From the NCBI GenBank assembly GCA_910587325.1, contig CAJUKB010000003.1:1-64000 (forward strand): a stretch of 64,000 nucleotides of DNA, in the 5' to 3' direction. Source of the DNA: an uncultured Bacilli bacterium. Lineage in GTDB: Bacteria; Bacillota_I; Bacilli_A; RF39; UBA660. The translations under genes were made by a program, and so were the position numbers. Shown here piece after piece: positions 9,412 to 17,762 of this stretch (position 1 is its first letter; each line of letters opens with the position of its first letter). Under the pieces are notes generated by a model, which saw nothing but the letters and a program-made list of their open reading frames with translations, made no database searches and had not been told where the DNA came from.

Positions 9412-9463
9412 AAAAAACAATTATGTTCATCTTGTTATGATGGATTTAATAATTGTTTTTTTT
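9412..9463 (+). terminator. Terminator after the two-component operon
   Basis: A 13-base arm AAAAAACAATTAT pairs with ATAATTGTTTTTT across a 24-base loop and ends in a T run. It separates the kinase gene from the peptidase genes, whose ribosome site TTAGGAG follows directly. Confidence 0.65.
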
Positions 9464-9477
9464 AGGAGTGTATATCT

Positions 9478-10326
9478 ATGAATAGAAATAGAAAAAGAAA
9501 AATAAAAAGAAATTTAAAGAAAATAGTTTTAGTTTTTATATTTTTCTTGGGAATAGGCTGGATAATTAAAAATAAATATTATGATTTTAAATTGGAAAAG
9601 ATTATAGAAGAAATAGTTCCTTTTGGTGAAATAGATTATCTTCAAAAGGAAGTAGGAATAAGTGATTTAGAAGCTTTAGCTAATAAAAATTCAAAAATAA
9701 AAAAAATTATGGAGAATAAAGAGAGTTATCCTGAAGTACTTTTAGAAATGTTATCAAGAAATCTTGATATGTTAGATTATGTGGATGATTATCTAGATAA
9801 TAAGGGACAAGTGTTTGATAACACAATTGGTAATGTAACTAAGGGGGAATACCCTTTATTACTTCAATATGATAAAAAATGGGGATATGGTATTTATGGG
9901 GATGAAGTTATGGCAATTAATGGATGCGGTCCAACATCAATGGCAATTATCATTGCAGGTCTTACAGGAAGAAATGATATAACGCCTTATGATATTGCGA
10001 ATTATGCTTTTAATAATGGTTATTATCAAGGAGGTACTAGTTGGAGCTTTTTCGTTAAAGGGATTAAAAAATATGGAGTAATTGGAACGGAATTGCCTTT
10101 ATCGAAATCAAGGATGATGGCAGAATTAGAGAGTGGACATCCCATCATTTGCAGTATGGGGAAAGGATATTTTACAACTACAGGGCATTTAATTACTATT
10201 GTTGGTGTAAAAAACGGAGAATTTATTGTAAAGGATCCAAACAGCAAAGAAAGAAGTAGTAAATTGTGGAGCTATGAAAAAATTGCTAATCAAATAAGAA
10301 ATATTTGGTCTTTTCAAGTTGCATGA
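9478..10326 (+). CDS. Membrane-anchored C39-like cysteine peptidase
   Basis: A very basic start and one transmembrane helix (about residues 16-31) place the catalytic domain outside the cell. The C-terminal domain matches Peptidase_C39_2: PLLLQYDKKWG, catalytic C150 in NGCGPTS, H237 in TTTGHLITIVG and D253 in VKDPNS. A Gln just upstream in LLLQYD could form the oxyanion hole. This is a papain-like fold often found in secreted Bacillota proteins of unknown substrate. It is followed about 60 bases later by a second member of the fold, and both lie downstream of VanRS-like genes. The start is clear (TTAGGAG). Confidence 0.85.
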   Translation: MNRNRKRKIKRNLKKIVLVFIFFLGIGWIIKNKYYDFKLEKIIEEIVPFGEIDYLQKEVGISDLEALANKNSKIKKIMENKESYPEVLLEMLSRNLDMLDYVDDYLDNKGQVFDNTIGNVTKGEYPLLLQYDKKWGYGIYGDEVMAINGCGPTSMAIIIAGLTGRNDITPYDIANYAFNNGYYQGGTSWSFFVKGIKKYGVIGTELPLSKSRMMAELESGHPIICSMGKGYFTTTGHLITIVGVKNGEFIVKDPNSKERSSKLWSYEKIANQIRNIWSFQVA

Positions 10327-10387
10327 TGGTGTTTAATAAAGCTATTTTTAGTGATATACTTAAATTAGATACCATATTAGAAAGGCT

Positions 10388-11326
10388 ATGAATTTGATGA
10401 AAATAAAGAAAAAGACCATCTTTTTAAGTTTAGTTATTCTATTTTTATTTATTTCTAATGTATTTTTCTTAAAACTTTATTTAAGAGAACAAAATAGATT
10501 AAAAAATGCCGTTATTCCATCTTTAACGAATGATTATTATACTAGTCAGAAGGTTATTACCGATTATTTAATCCAAAAAGAAAATTATCAAACAAATCTT
10601 CTTAATCCCATTTTGGAATTAAGTCTAGGAAGTACATTTCCATATAATATATATTTTAATACAAAAGAGGAGTATGCTGTTTTTAGGAAAGAAAATGCAA
10701 ATAAAAAAGACGTGCCACTTATTTTACAAAATCCTCTTTATCCCAATGGTTGTGAATCAGCAAGTACTATTATGCTTTTGAATTATATGGGAATAGATAT
10801 TACCATTTCTAATTTTATTAATCATTATTTAGAGAAAGATAGTGTTTATGAGAGTGATGGAGAAAGATATGGTCCTAATCCAGCGCTAGTATATGCAGGA
10901 GATCCAGCAAGTAGTAATAGAGGTTGGGGTGCTTTTGAACCAGTAATGGCTAAAGCAATTACAAAAGTATTAGAAGATTATCATAGAGAAAATGATATTT
11001 ATTTAATACTTAGTGAATATGATAAACAACCTTTATATTTATTGGCCTCTAAAAGATATCCTGCTATTATTTGGGTTACGATTGATTATCAAGAAGCCAA
11101 TACTATTTATAATTGGCGTAGCTATGATGGAAAGTATACTTACACTTATCCGAAAAACTCGCATACAGTGGTTTTAACAGGAATGGATGAAAATTATTAT
11201 TATATTAATGATCCGCTAAAAGAAGAAAAAAATATAAAGGTGCCAAAAGAACAATTAGAAAATAGTTTTGATTCAATGGGAAGACAATTTATAAGTTTGA
11301 AGTATGTCAAAAATGAGGTCGAATAG
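10388..11326 (+). CDS. Membrane-anchored C39-like peptidase, second type
   Basis: A basic N terminus and one hydrophobic helix (about residues 11-30) precede an extracellular domain. Catalytic residues of the C39-like fold are visible as C122 in YPNGCESAS, H259 in NSHTVVLTG and D275 in INDP. LILQNPLYPNGCESAS is typical of the group related to C39 'YvpB-like' proteins rather than bacteriocin processors. It is clearly different in sequence from the preceding peptidase. The ribosome site AGAAAGG is moderate. The two genes may form a unit, since no terminator is obvious between them. Confidence 0.8.
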   Translation: MNLMKIKKKTIFLSLVILFLFISNVFFLKLYLREQNRLKNAVIPSLTNDYYTSQKVITDYLIQKENYQTNLLNPILELSLGSTFPYNIYFNTKEEYAVFRKENANKKDVPLILQNPLYPNGCESASTIMLLNYMGIDITISNFINHYLEKDSVYESDGERYGPNPALVYAGDPASSNRGWGAFEPVMAKAITKVLEDYHRENDIYLILSEYDKQPLYLLASKRYPAIIWVTIDYQEANTIYNWRSYDGKYTYTYPKNSHTVVLTGMDENYYYINDPLKEEKNIKVPKEQLENSFDSMGRQFISLKYVKNEVE

Positions 11327-11414
11327 AATTAAATAAGGATTTTTTCTTTTATAATTTAAAGTAAAAAATAGACTTCATTTAAAGAATTTGATACAATACT
11401 TACGGGTGTTTACT

Positions 11415-12170
11415 ATGTTAAAAATAAAAGATTTGACTGTAAAAGTTTTAGATAAAACCATATTAGAAGATTTTAATTTGGAAATAAAACCGGGTGAAAT
11501 CCATGTGTTGATGGGCCAAAATGGGGCAGGGAAATCCACGGTTTCGAAAGTTTTATTAAGAGATACGCATTACGAGGTTACAAAGGGAAGCATTACGTTA
11601 AATGAAAAAGATTTACTAAGTATGAACACAACAGAAGTGGCAAGAGAAGGTGTATTTCTAGTGGGACAAAATCCTGTTGAAATCAAAGGTGTAAGTAACG
11701 CGGAGATGCTAAGAACTACACTCAACGACCAAGGAAAAGCAACAGAAAATATTTTAGAATTTAATCGTCATTTAACAAGCCTTTGTGAAAAACTTTCTAT
11801 TTCCAAAGATTTTATTCATCGTGATATTAACTACAACATGAGTGGTGGAGAAAAAAAGAAGATGGAACTTCTTCATATGTGGATGCTTGAACCAAGCTTT
11901 ATTATATTAGATGAAATTGATTCGGGTTTAGATGTGGATTCTTTGAAATTAGTTGCACTTTCTATTAAAGAGTACTATGAAAAATATAAACCGAGTATTT
12001 TCATTATCACTCATCAAAAAGCGTTACTTGATATTGTAAAACCAAAGTTTGTACATATCCTAGATAATAAGAAAATCGTCCAAAATGGCGGAATTGAACT
12101 TGCTGAAACTATATTTAATGAAGGGTTTTCTGGGGCAAGCATTATAGATAAGAGTGATGCTTGTGAATAA
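11415..12170 (+). CDS. sufC: SufC, Fe-S assembly ATPase
   Basis: ABC-type ATPase of the SUF iron-sulfur scaffold complex. It has Walker A GQNGAGKST, a Q-loop region LVGQNPVEIKGVSN, the signature MSGGEKKKME, Walker B FIILDEID and the SufC-specific SGLDVDSLK. I chose the ATG at 11415, since the open frame to 11388 adds residues outside the SufC consensus and has no ribosome site. Length (251 aa) fits. The gene overlaps the SufB/D-like gene by 14 bases, so the scaffold subunits are translationally coupled. Confidence 0.93.
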   Translation: MLKIKDLTVKVLDKTILEDFNLEIKPGEIHVLMGQNGAGKSTVSKVLLRDTHYEVTKGSITLNEKDLLSMNTTEVAREGVFLVGQNPVEIKGVSNAEMLRTTLNDQGKATENILEFNRHLTSLCEKLSISKDFIHRDINYNMSGGEKKKMELLHMWMLEPSFIILDEIDSGLDVDSLKLVALSIKEYYEKYKPSIFIITHQKALLDIVKPKFVHILDNKKIVQNGGIELAETIFNEGFSGASIIDKSDACE

Positions 12171-12810
12171 AATAATAGTAGAACAAAATGAATTGTATTT
12201 ACAGGATGATGAAGTAGTAATAAATTTACTTTCCAATAAATTAGATTTGTTTATAAAAGGAAATGTGTATTGTGGTATTAAAGAATTTGTAAACAAAGAA
12301 TTAAACATTCATTTAGAAAAAAATAGTCATTTCACTATAGAATTTTTTCTAAGTGTTTTAAGTAGCAAGAATAAAATTATGATTTATAATGAAGAAAATT
12401 CGAAGTTAGATTTGCACTATGCTTGTACTTTTACGGGTGAAAATGAGCTTATTGTTGATAGTATTTTCTCAACTTCCAATAATGATAATAAAATTTTAAT
12501 TCGAGCTGTAGAAGAAGAGGGAACTCTTTTAGTAAAAGCAGTAGGTAGTATTGAAAGTAAAACAAAAAATAATACCTATTTAGAAGATATTAAAGCCATT
12601 ACAAACAACAATAATAGTATAAAGATTATGCCAGATTTGCTTGTAAAAACAGATTCGGTTACAGCTGTCCACAATGCAACAATTAGTCCAATAGAGGAAA
12701 ATGAGCTTTTTTATTTGGAGAGTAAAGGATTAGAAAAACAATGTGCAACTTCTTTAATTAAAGAAGGATTTTTAAAAGGAATTGTAGAAAAAGAAGAAAT
12801 AAAAAATTAG
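12157..12810 (+). CDS. Short SufB/SufD-family scaffold protein
   Basis: The C-terminal part matches the SufBD core: HNATISPIEENELFYLESKGL and a final ATSLIKEGFLKGI. At about 218 residues it is half the length of SufB or SufD; the N-terminal extension is missing and the beta-helix part is short. No other SufB/SufD gene is in the island, so this single protein probably pairs with SufC as a homodimeric scaffold, comparable to minimal SUF-like (SmsCB-type) systems. The start is ATG 12157, or GTG 12163, inside the end of sufC. SufS follows after a GGAGGTG site. Confidence 0.8.
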   Translation: MLVNKIIVEQNELYLQDDEVVINLLSNKLDLFIKGNVYCGIKEFVNKELNIHLEKNSHFTIEFFLSVLSSKNKIMIYNEENSKLDLHYACTFTGENELIVDSIFSTSNNDNKILIRAVEEEGTLLVKAVGSIESKTKNNTYLEDIKAITNNNNSIKIMPDLLVKTDSVTAVHNATISPIEENELFYLESKGLEKQCATSLIKEGFLKGIVEKEEIKN

Positions 12811-12823
12811 GAGGTGAAATTTT

Positions 12824-14020
12824 ATGAATAGAGAAGATTTTCCTATGCTTAATCAAGACATCATTTATTTTGATAATGGCGCTACTACATTAAAACCAAA
12901 ATGTGTGATAGATAAAATGGTAGAGTACTATAGCGAATATGGTGCAAGTAGTCATAGAGGAGATTATGATATTGCGTATAAGGTAGACCAAGAGTATGAA
13001 AATACTCGTGATTTAGTACGAAAATTTATTAATGCTAAATATTTAGAAGAAATTATATTTACGACAGGTGCAACGGAAAGTTTAAACTTAATTGTGAGTG
13101 GTTTTTTTAAAAATTTGTTAGAACCAAATGATGAGGTGTTAATTACAAAATCAGAACATGCATCTAACGTACTTCCTTGGTTTAGCCTAGCAAATACAAA
13201 TGGAATTAAAATAGGCTATATTCCGTTGGATGATAACCATTACGTTACTTTAGAAAACGTAAAAAAAGCAATAACACCAAATACCAAAGTGATTAGTCTT
13301 GCTTATATCACGAATGTAATTGGAGATATTCGTCCTATTAAAGAGATTGTAGAATTTGCCCACCAACATAATATTTTTGTCGTTGTCGATGCTGCACAAA
13401 GTATTGGACATGTGAAAACGGATGTTCAAGATTTGGATGTAGATTTCTTAAGTTTTTCTGCTCACAAAATGTGTGGACCAACAGGTGTAGGGGTATTGTA
13501 TGGAAAAAAAGAATTACTAGAAGAAGTAGAGCCATTATTGCTTGGTGGAGGAATGAATGAATCTTTTGATAATGAACATGAAGTTTATTATAAAAATTTA
13601 CCTACAAGACTAGAAGCGGGAACTCCAAATATTGCAGGAGTGATTGGTTTAGGTAGTGCCATAGAATATTTAGAAAGTATAGGTTTAGAAAATATTGCAA
13701 CAATTGAAAAAAATTTGAGAAAATATTTAATAGATAAATTAATCACTATTCCTCATATTGATATTATTAATTTAGAAAGTGATAGTGGCATTGTTTCTTT
13801 TAATGTAGCAGATATTTTTAGTCAAGATATTGCTTATTATCTAAATAAATATAACATTTGTGTTCGTGCAGGAAACCATTGTGCCAAGATTTTGAAAAAA
13901 GAAGTAGGAGTAAATAATACTATCCGTGTTAGTTTGTATTTTTACAATACTATAGAAGAAATAGATATGTTAGTAGAATTATTAGCCGATAAAGATAAAA
14001 TTTTAAAGGAGATGTTATAA
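12824..14020 (+). CDS. sufS: SufS cysteine desulfurase
   Basis: PLP-dependent group II cysteine desulfurase that takes sulfur from cysteine as a protein persulfide. It has PLP Lys K215 in SFSAHKMCGPTG, the substrate region GATESLNLI, VDAAQSIGH for cofactor contact, and the active Cys in VRAGNHCAK near residue 355. NREDFPMLNQDIIYFDNGATT is a typical SufS start. Length 398 aa is normal. The ribosome site TAGGAGGTG is perfect. It is followed directly (stop 14020, next start 14021) by its SufU partner. Confidence 0.95.
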   Translation: MNREDFPMLNQDIIYFDNGATTLKPKCVIDKMVEYYSEYGASSHRGDYDIAYKVDQEYENTRDLVRKFINAKYLEEIIFTTGATESLNLIVSGFFKNLLEPNDEVLITKSEHASNVLPWFSLANTNGIKIGYIPLDDNHYVTLENVKKAITPNTKVISLAYITNVIGDIRPIKEIVEFAHQHNIFVVVDAAQSIGHVKTDVQDLDVDFLSFSAHKMCGPTGVGVLYGKKELLEEVEPLLLGGGMNESFDNEHEVYYKNLPTRLEAGTPNIAGVIGLGSAIEYLESIGLENIATIEKNLRKYLIDKLITIPHIDIINLESDSGIVSFNVADIFSQDIAYYLNKYNICVRAGNHCAKILKKEVGVNNTIRVSLYFYNTIEEIDMLVELLADKDKILKEML

Positions 14021-14446
14021 ATGGATGAAAATGTAAGAAGAGAAATCATTTTGAATCACTATCAAAATCCAAAGAATAAAGAAACGATAGAAGATGTGCG
14101 TTACATTAAAGTGAATTCGAATAACGAATCTTGTATTGATAATATTAATTTATACATCTTAATCGAAGAAGGAACCATAAAAGATATTAAATTTGATGGT
14201 GAAGCTTGTGCGATTTCTACTTCTTCTACATCCATTATGATTACGAATTTAATTGGAAAAACGGTTAAAGAAGCGAAAGAGTATATTGATAACTTTGATG
14301 CAATGGTCAATGAAAGAGAATATAACGAAGAAATTTTAAACGAAGGAATTGTATTCAATACCATTTATAAACAAGGAAATCGTAAGACATGTGCAACTTT
14401 GCCTTATAAAGGAATAAAAAAAGTGTTAGAAGAGTATGAAGCTTAA
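14021..14446 (+). CDS. sufU: SufU-like sulfur transfer protein
   Basis: Zinc-dependent sulfur acceptor for SufS, IscU-like fold. The ligands of SufU are retained: C38 and D40 in ESCID, C63 in GEACAIS and C124 in RKTCATLPYKGI. MDENVRREIILNHYQNPKN is a typical start. Two neighbouring differences from the usual CGD motif (here CID) are conservative in ligands. The gene starts immediately after sufS, completing a four-gene SUF operon, sufC-sufBD-sufS-sufU. Confidence 0.9.
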   Translation: MDENVRREIILNHYQNPKNKETIEDVRYIKVNSNNESCIDNINLYILIEEGTIKDIKFDGEACAISTSSTSIMITNLIGKTVKEAKEYIDNFDAMVNEREYNEEILNEGIVFNTIYKQGNRKTCATLPYKGIKKVLEEYEA

Positions 14447-14470
14447 GGAAGAGGGAAATACTTCTTTTTT
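14446..14470 (+). terminator. Terminator of the suf operon
   Basis: AGGAAG pairs with CTTCTT over a nine-base loop and runs into six T. It begins at the sufU stop codon. Confidence 0.6.
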
Positions 14471-14479
14471 AATTTTTAC

Positions 14480-14505
14480 AAAGAAAAAACCTCTTTAAGA
14501 GGTTA
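14480..14505 (-). terminator. Terminator of the convergent minus-strand gene
   Basis: A perfect AACCTCTT / AAGAGGTT hairpin sits just past the stop of the minus-strand gene. The A run on its left gives the U tract on the minus-strand transcript. Confidence 0.65.
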
Positions 14506-14510
14506 AATAT

Positions 14511-16097
14511 TCAATGTTTTTTATTTTCTTCTTTTAAATAAAGAGTTCTTATTAATTCATAACTTGGAGGATATAATTCTTCTCTTTCTATTTCTTTTGA
14601 AGCATTAATACACAACATATTCCAATAAATTTCTTCATTTAAATCGTAATTTAATGGTCTATCCATTCCAAACTTTAAAATATCTTCTCCTAAACAAATA
14701 TACTCTTTATCAATGATGTCAAAAATTATTCTTCCATTACAAAAAAAATTCTCTTGTTGATTTTCATTTAAACATTGAGATAAATAATTTTCTGTTTTTG
14801 AAAGTGCATTTTTTATAAATTGTTGATAAAAAGTACGAGGGGTTTTATGGGTTTTTTTATCATACATAGTAAAATAAATATACTTTGTTTCTAATTGATC
14901 AAAATAACATTTTAATTTTTCAATAATATTTGCATCGTCTTCTTGTAAATCAAACATACTAGTTATAGTTCCATACTCTTCTTGGTCTATTTTTTCAATT
15001 AAAAAATGATAATAAAAATTGTTTTGATTTAAAATTGTTCTTCTAATTTCTTCTTCATCTAAAAAATTTATAAGTATGTCCTGGTTGTGAATGTTAGCAG
15101 CTTTTAATAAAGCAATAATTAAAGTAGGGGTTACTTCATAAGATGGACATTCAAAATCTAAATTATATAGGATATCAATTGTATGTTGAATGATATCTTT
15201 ATCTCTTAAATTTAATAGGATAGAGATTTTTAGTTTATCAATTTTATTATTACATTTTATAAATAGTTCCTTTAAATCAATATCCTTAATATAATAATAT
15301 TCACCATTATAAGTGTCAAAAATCCTTTTAAGTATTGAACCACATTCTAAAGTTAATGATTGGTTAGAGTACATTTTTCTCATCAGACTTAAATATCTTA
15401 AAATTTTAGAATCTTCTATATGTTTAAGTAAATATTTTTCAGGATAAAATAAGAACTTTCTTGAAATGTGTGGAAATTTTTTTAATATATTTTCCATAGT
15501 TTTGATATGAAATATATAATCAGTAGATTTATTTTCTATGTATGCTATTAATAATTTTTTAAATTCTTTATCTTGCATTAAAATATCACTTGTTAAAACT
15601 TGTTGAAACTGGTCCAAATTTTTACAAGAAAGGTAAAGGTTAAGATTTTCATCTATTAATGTAGAAGAAGATAACCTTTGAATAAAACTTATTTTTTCTT
15701 TTCTTGTGCTATAAAATATACATTCAGAATTTTTTTGTAAAATATAAGAAAGAATGGTTTTTATATTATTTTCATTTTGTAATAGTTTAGGACATTTATA
15801 TACTAATACATAGATTAAATATTTTATTTTATGAGATTCAATTTCGTTTATCAAAGTAGATTCTTTTATTTGAGGATATAATTGAACAATAATATTCATT
15901 TGTTTTCTTTCTAAATTTGTAATTTTATTGTCACACTTTATTATTTCATCTTTAATTCTTTTCTCTTCTTCTGGAAATAAAATATCCGGCTCCATAGGAT
16001 CTTCTGCATCAAATAGTTGATCAGAATTACTTCTAATAACATCTTTTAAATGTTCAATTTGATTTTGTATTTCTTCTATATTATCCATATTTAGCAC
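14511..16097 (-). CDS. Unknown 528-residue protein, probably helical repeat
   Basis: I do not recognise a family. The N terminus (IEEIQNQIEHLKDVIRSNSDQLF, then EEKRIKDEIIKCDNKITNLERK) looks like a coiled coil of about 60 residues. The rest is Leu/Ile/Lys-rich and appears all-helical, without transmembrane segments or a signal peptide, so a cytoplasmic repeat or scaffold protein is plausible. It is a lone gene convergent with the suf operon and has its own terminator. A GGTGC-type ribosome site precedes the start. Codon use looks like that of its neighbours. Confidence 0.7.
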   Translation of the reverse strand: MLNMDNIEEIQNQIEHLKDVIRSNSDQLFDAEDPMEPDILFPEEEKRIKDEIIKCDNKITNLERKQMNIIVQLYPQIKESTLINEIESHKIKYLIYVLVYKCPKLLQNENNIKTILSYILQKNSECIFYSTRKEKISFIQRLSSSTLIDENLNLYLSCKNLDQFQQVLTSDILMQDKEFKKLLIAYIENKSTDYIFHIKTMENILKKFPHISRKFLFYPEKYLLKHIEDSKILRYLSLMRKMYSNQSLTLECGSILKRIFDTYNGEYYYIKDIDLKELFIKCNNKIDKLKISILLNLRDKDIIQHTIDILYNLDFECPSYEVTPTLIIALLKAANIHNQDILINFLDEEEIRRTILNQNNFYYHFLIEKIDQEEYGTITSMFDLQEDDANIIEKLKCYFDQLETKYIYFTMYDKKTHKTPRTFYQQFIKNALSKTENYLSQCLNENQQENFFCNGRIIFDIIDKEYICLGEDILKFGMDRPLNYDLNEEIYWNMLCINASKEIEREELYPPSYELIRTLYLKEENKKH

Positions 16098-16210
16098 CTC
16101 TTTGTCTCTTTATTATAAGGCTTTTTTTACTATAGTCAAGCATTTTCTAATATGCTAAAAATGTGATGTGAAGATTAAAAATACTTGTATTTCTAAAAAA
16201 TTATGATAAA

Positions 16211-16472
16211 CTTAATTTGTAGAGTTTTAGAAACTCCTAATGCCTACCTATTTGTTGGTGACATTTACTATTACTGTTTTTACAACAATAATAGTTGATG
16301 TTTTTTTTGACCTTTCGAAGTGAGAATAAATCTCAAAACCTCTTGAACAAAATGAATTAAGATTTCTCTTAATACAACCATAAGTTCTCCTTTCTACTTG
16401 GAGGTAAAAAGAATAACAATGGTAGACATCAGAGTGCTAAAGCTCTGGTTATTTATCATAAGCACTCTTTTA
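16211..16472 (+). ncRNA. Probable stand-alone structured small RNA
   Basis: A 528-base gap without an ORF holds a chain of hairpins: GAGTTT-AAACTC, CTATTA-TAATAG, TGAGA-TCTCA, TTAAGA-TCTTAA, CTCC-GGAG, then a terminator AGAGTGCT...AGCACTCT with T tract ending about 16472. A weak promoter-like TTGTAT lies at 16185. The next gene has its own promoter (16573-16600), so the RNA is probably independent. I could not match it to tmRNA, 6S, SRP, RNase P or a known riboswitch. Boundaries are approximate. Confidence 0.45.
16431..16472 (+). terminator. Terminator of the small RNA, with competing hairpin
   Basis: AGAGTGCT (16431-16438) pairs with AGCACTCT (16461-16468), followed by TTTTAT. A second hairpin, CAGAG-TGCTAAAG-CTCTG, uses the same left arm and excludes the terminator, so the end may be regulated. 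Confidence 0.6.
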
Positions 16473-16572
16473 TAAAAAATAAAGAAAAAGAAGTCGTCAA
16501 AGTTCGGCATATTTTGAAAGTTGTATTTTTTTCATTTGCTTTATCAAGTAGAAACTATAAAGTTAGTTTCTG

Positions 16573-16600
16573 TTGACATTTTATTCTGTTTATCTATAAT
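16573..16600 (+). promoter_or_regulatory. Sigma-A type promoter
   Basis: Consensus TTGACA (16573-16578) and TATAAT (16595-16600) with a 16-base spacer lie 25 bases before the start of the gene at 16626. Confidence 0.7.
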
Positions 16601-16625
16601 AAAATGGCATAGAAAAGAGGTTTTT

Positions 16626-17510
16626 ATGAAATTATATAGAGTTATTCCCGCTACTTTTGAGAATTACAATTTTAGAAGTTCTGCTTTTGAAGGACTTTAT
16701 TCAAGTTTAGGATATACAAGTTTTTTTAGAACGGAAGAAATGCTTAATATAGCTGCTATAAATGAACTTAGCAATACTTTTTCTTTCGATAGCGATTTTT
16801 GTAAGTTTTTTTATCTTTTTCCTAAACATGCCCTTTTAAATGGAAGAAAATTGTTAACAAGTAAGTATGGAATAGGCTATTTATTTCAAGTCATAGAATA
16901 CGATTTTCCGCTAGAAGTAATAGTACCTTATATAGGAGAAGGAAAATATTCAAGTGATATAAAATATGAACGTTGTATAGAATTTTGTTTGCCTCAAAAA
17001 ATATTCGGAAAATATGTACAAGACGAAATATCTAATGTGGAAAAGAAAAAAGTATTTATAGAAGTTTTTAAAAAAGAATTAGAAATTATGAAACATTCTT
17101 TATCTTTATATGAAAAATATCCTTGTTATACAATAGAAGAATTATGTGATTTTATGAAATATAATATTTCTGAATTAAATCAATATATTGAATTAAAAGA
17201 AGACGATTTTTTTGCTTCTTTAGTTGAAACAGATATAGGAAGAAGAGTAAAAGATACTTTTTTTGAAAAAAATCTTTATTTATGTAAGTCTTCTTATTTA
17301 ATTGGTAATTCTAATTTGTTTTCTTGTGATGAAATATATTTTAGGCTTAAACATGGTGCCTCTCTTAACGATGTAATGGATTTTTATGGATTGCATCGGA
17401 ATTCAATTTATGAAGAAAAAGAGGAAGCAATGCTTCTATCTAAAATTAGAAAATACAAACAAGAAAAGAACCAAGAAGCCATTTATAATTTATTAAAAGA
17501 AATAGAATAA
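16626..17510 (+). CDS. Unknown protein with ADP-ribosyltransferase-like N-terminal hints
   Basis: The start is ATG 16626 after AAGAGG; the longer open frame would begin upstream of the promoter and is not used. The 294-residue protein begins MKLYRVIPATFENYNFRSSAF. A leading YR, a central serine/threonine-rich strand and YERCIEFCLPQKI (an E in a strand before LP) resemble the R-S-E layout of small ADP-ribosyltransferase folds, but no motif is decisive. The C terminus is helical, ending in SLNDVMDFYGLHRNSIYEEKEEA, which looks like a small HTH. No membrane segment. Its function is unknown; the ART idea is weak inference. Confidence 0.65.
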   Translation: MKLYRVIPATFENYNFRSSAFEGLYSSLGYTSFFRTEEMLNIAAINELSNTFSFDSDFCKFFYLFPKHALLNGRKLLTSKYGIGYLFQVIEYDFPLEVIVPYIGEGKYSSDIKYERCIEFCLPQKIFGKYVQDEISNVEKKKVFIEVFKKELEIMKHSLSLYEKYPCYTIEELCDFMKYNISELNQYIELKEDDFFASLVETDIGRRVKDTFFEKNLYLCKSSYLIGNSNLFSCDEIYFRLKHGASLNDVMDFYGLHRNSIYEEKEEAMLLSKIRKYKQEKNQEAIYNLLKEIE

Positions 17511-17579
17511 ATTGAAACTTTATGTACTTCTTTTAATATTTTTAATCTTATGATAGAGCTTTGGCAATGCAATTTCTAC

Positions 17580-17609
17580 TTGACATTTGCATACAATGTA
17601 CTATATAAT
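17580..17609 (+). promoter_or_regulatory. Promoter of the infC-rpmI-rplT operon
   Basis: TTGACA (17580-17585) and TATAAT (17604-17609) with an 18-base spacer. It is followed by a leader of about 145 bases before infC. Confidence 0.8.
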
Positions 17610-17616
17610 CTAGTTG

Positions 17617-17740
17617 TTACAAAAAAGGAAAGAGACTTATATCCATAGTCCACCTGACTTATAAATTAGTAAGTAGGTAAAAGGCCAAAGTAAGTGTGAT
17701 TTGTGCTTTTTTAGGTGGATACAAGTGTATCTACCTTTTA
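17617..17740 (+). promoter_or_regulatory. L20-type leader with transcription attenuator
   Basis: The leader ends in a strong hairpin AGGTGGATAC / GTATCTACCT (17713-17736) followed by TTTTA, an intrinsic terminator before infC. CCACCT at 17650-17655 can pair with AGGTGG of the terminator arm, so an alternative fold exists. That CCACCT can also pair in an upstream hairpin with AGGT near 17675. In Bacillota the infC operon leader is known to be attenuated by ribosomal protein L20; the position and switching arms here fit that system. The L20 site itself was not modelled. Confidence 0.7.
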
Positions 17741-17762
17741 TAATGTATGGAGGTGCATTTAT

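Noticed and set aside
12157..12810. SufB/D-like gene as a truncated pseudogene.
   Set aside because: The frame is intact, coupled to sufC and ends in a full SufBD core, so a short functional protein is more likely.
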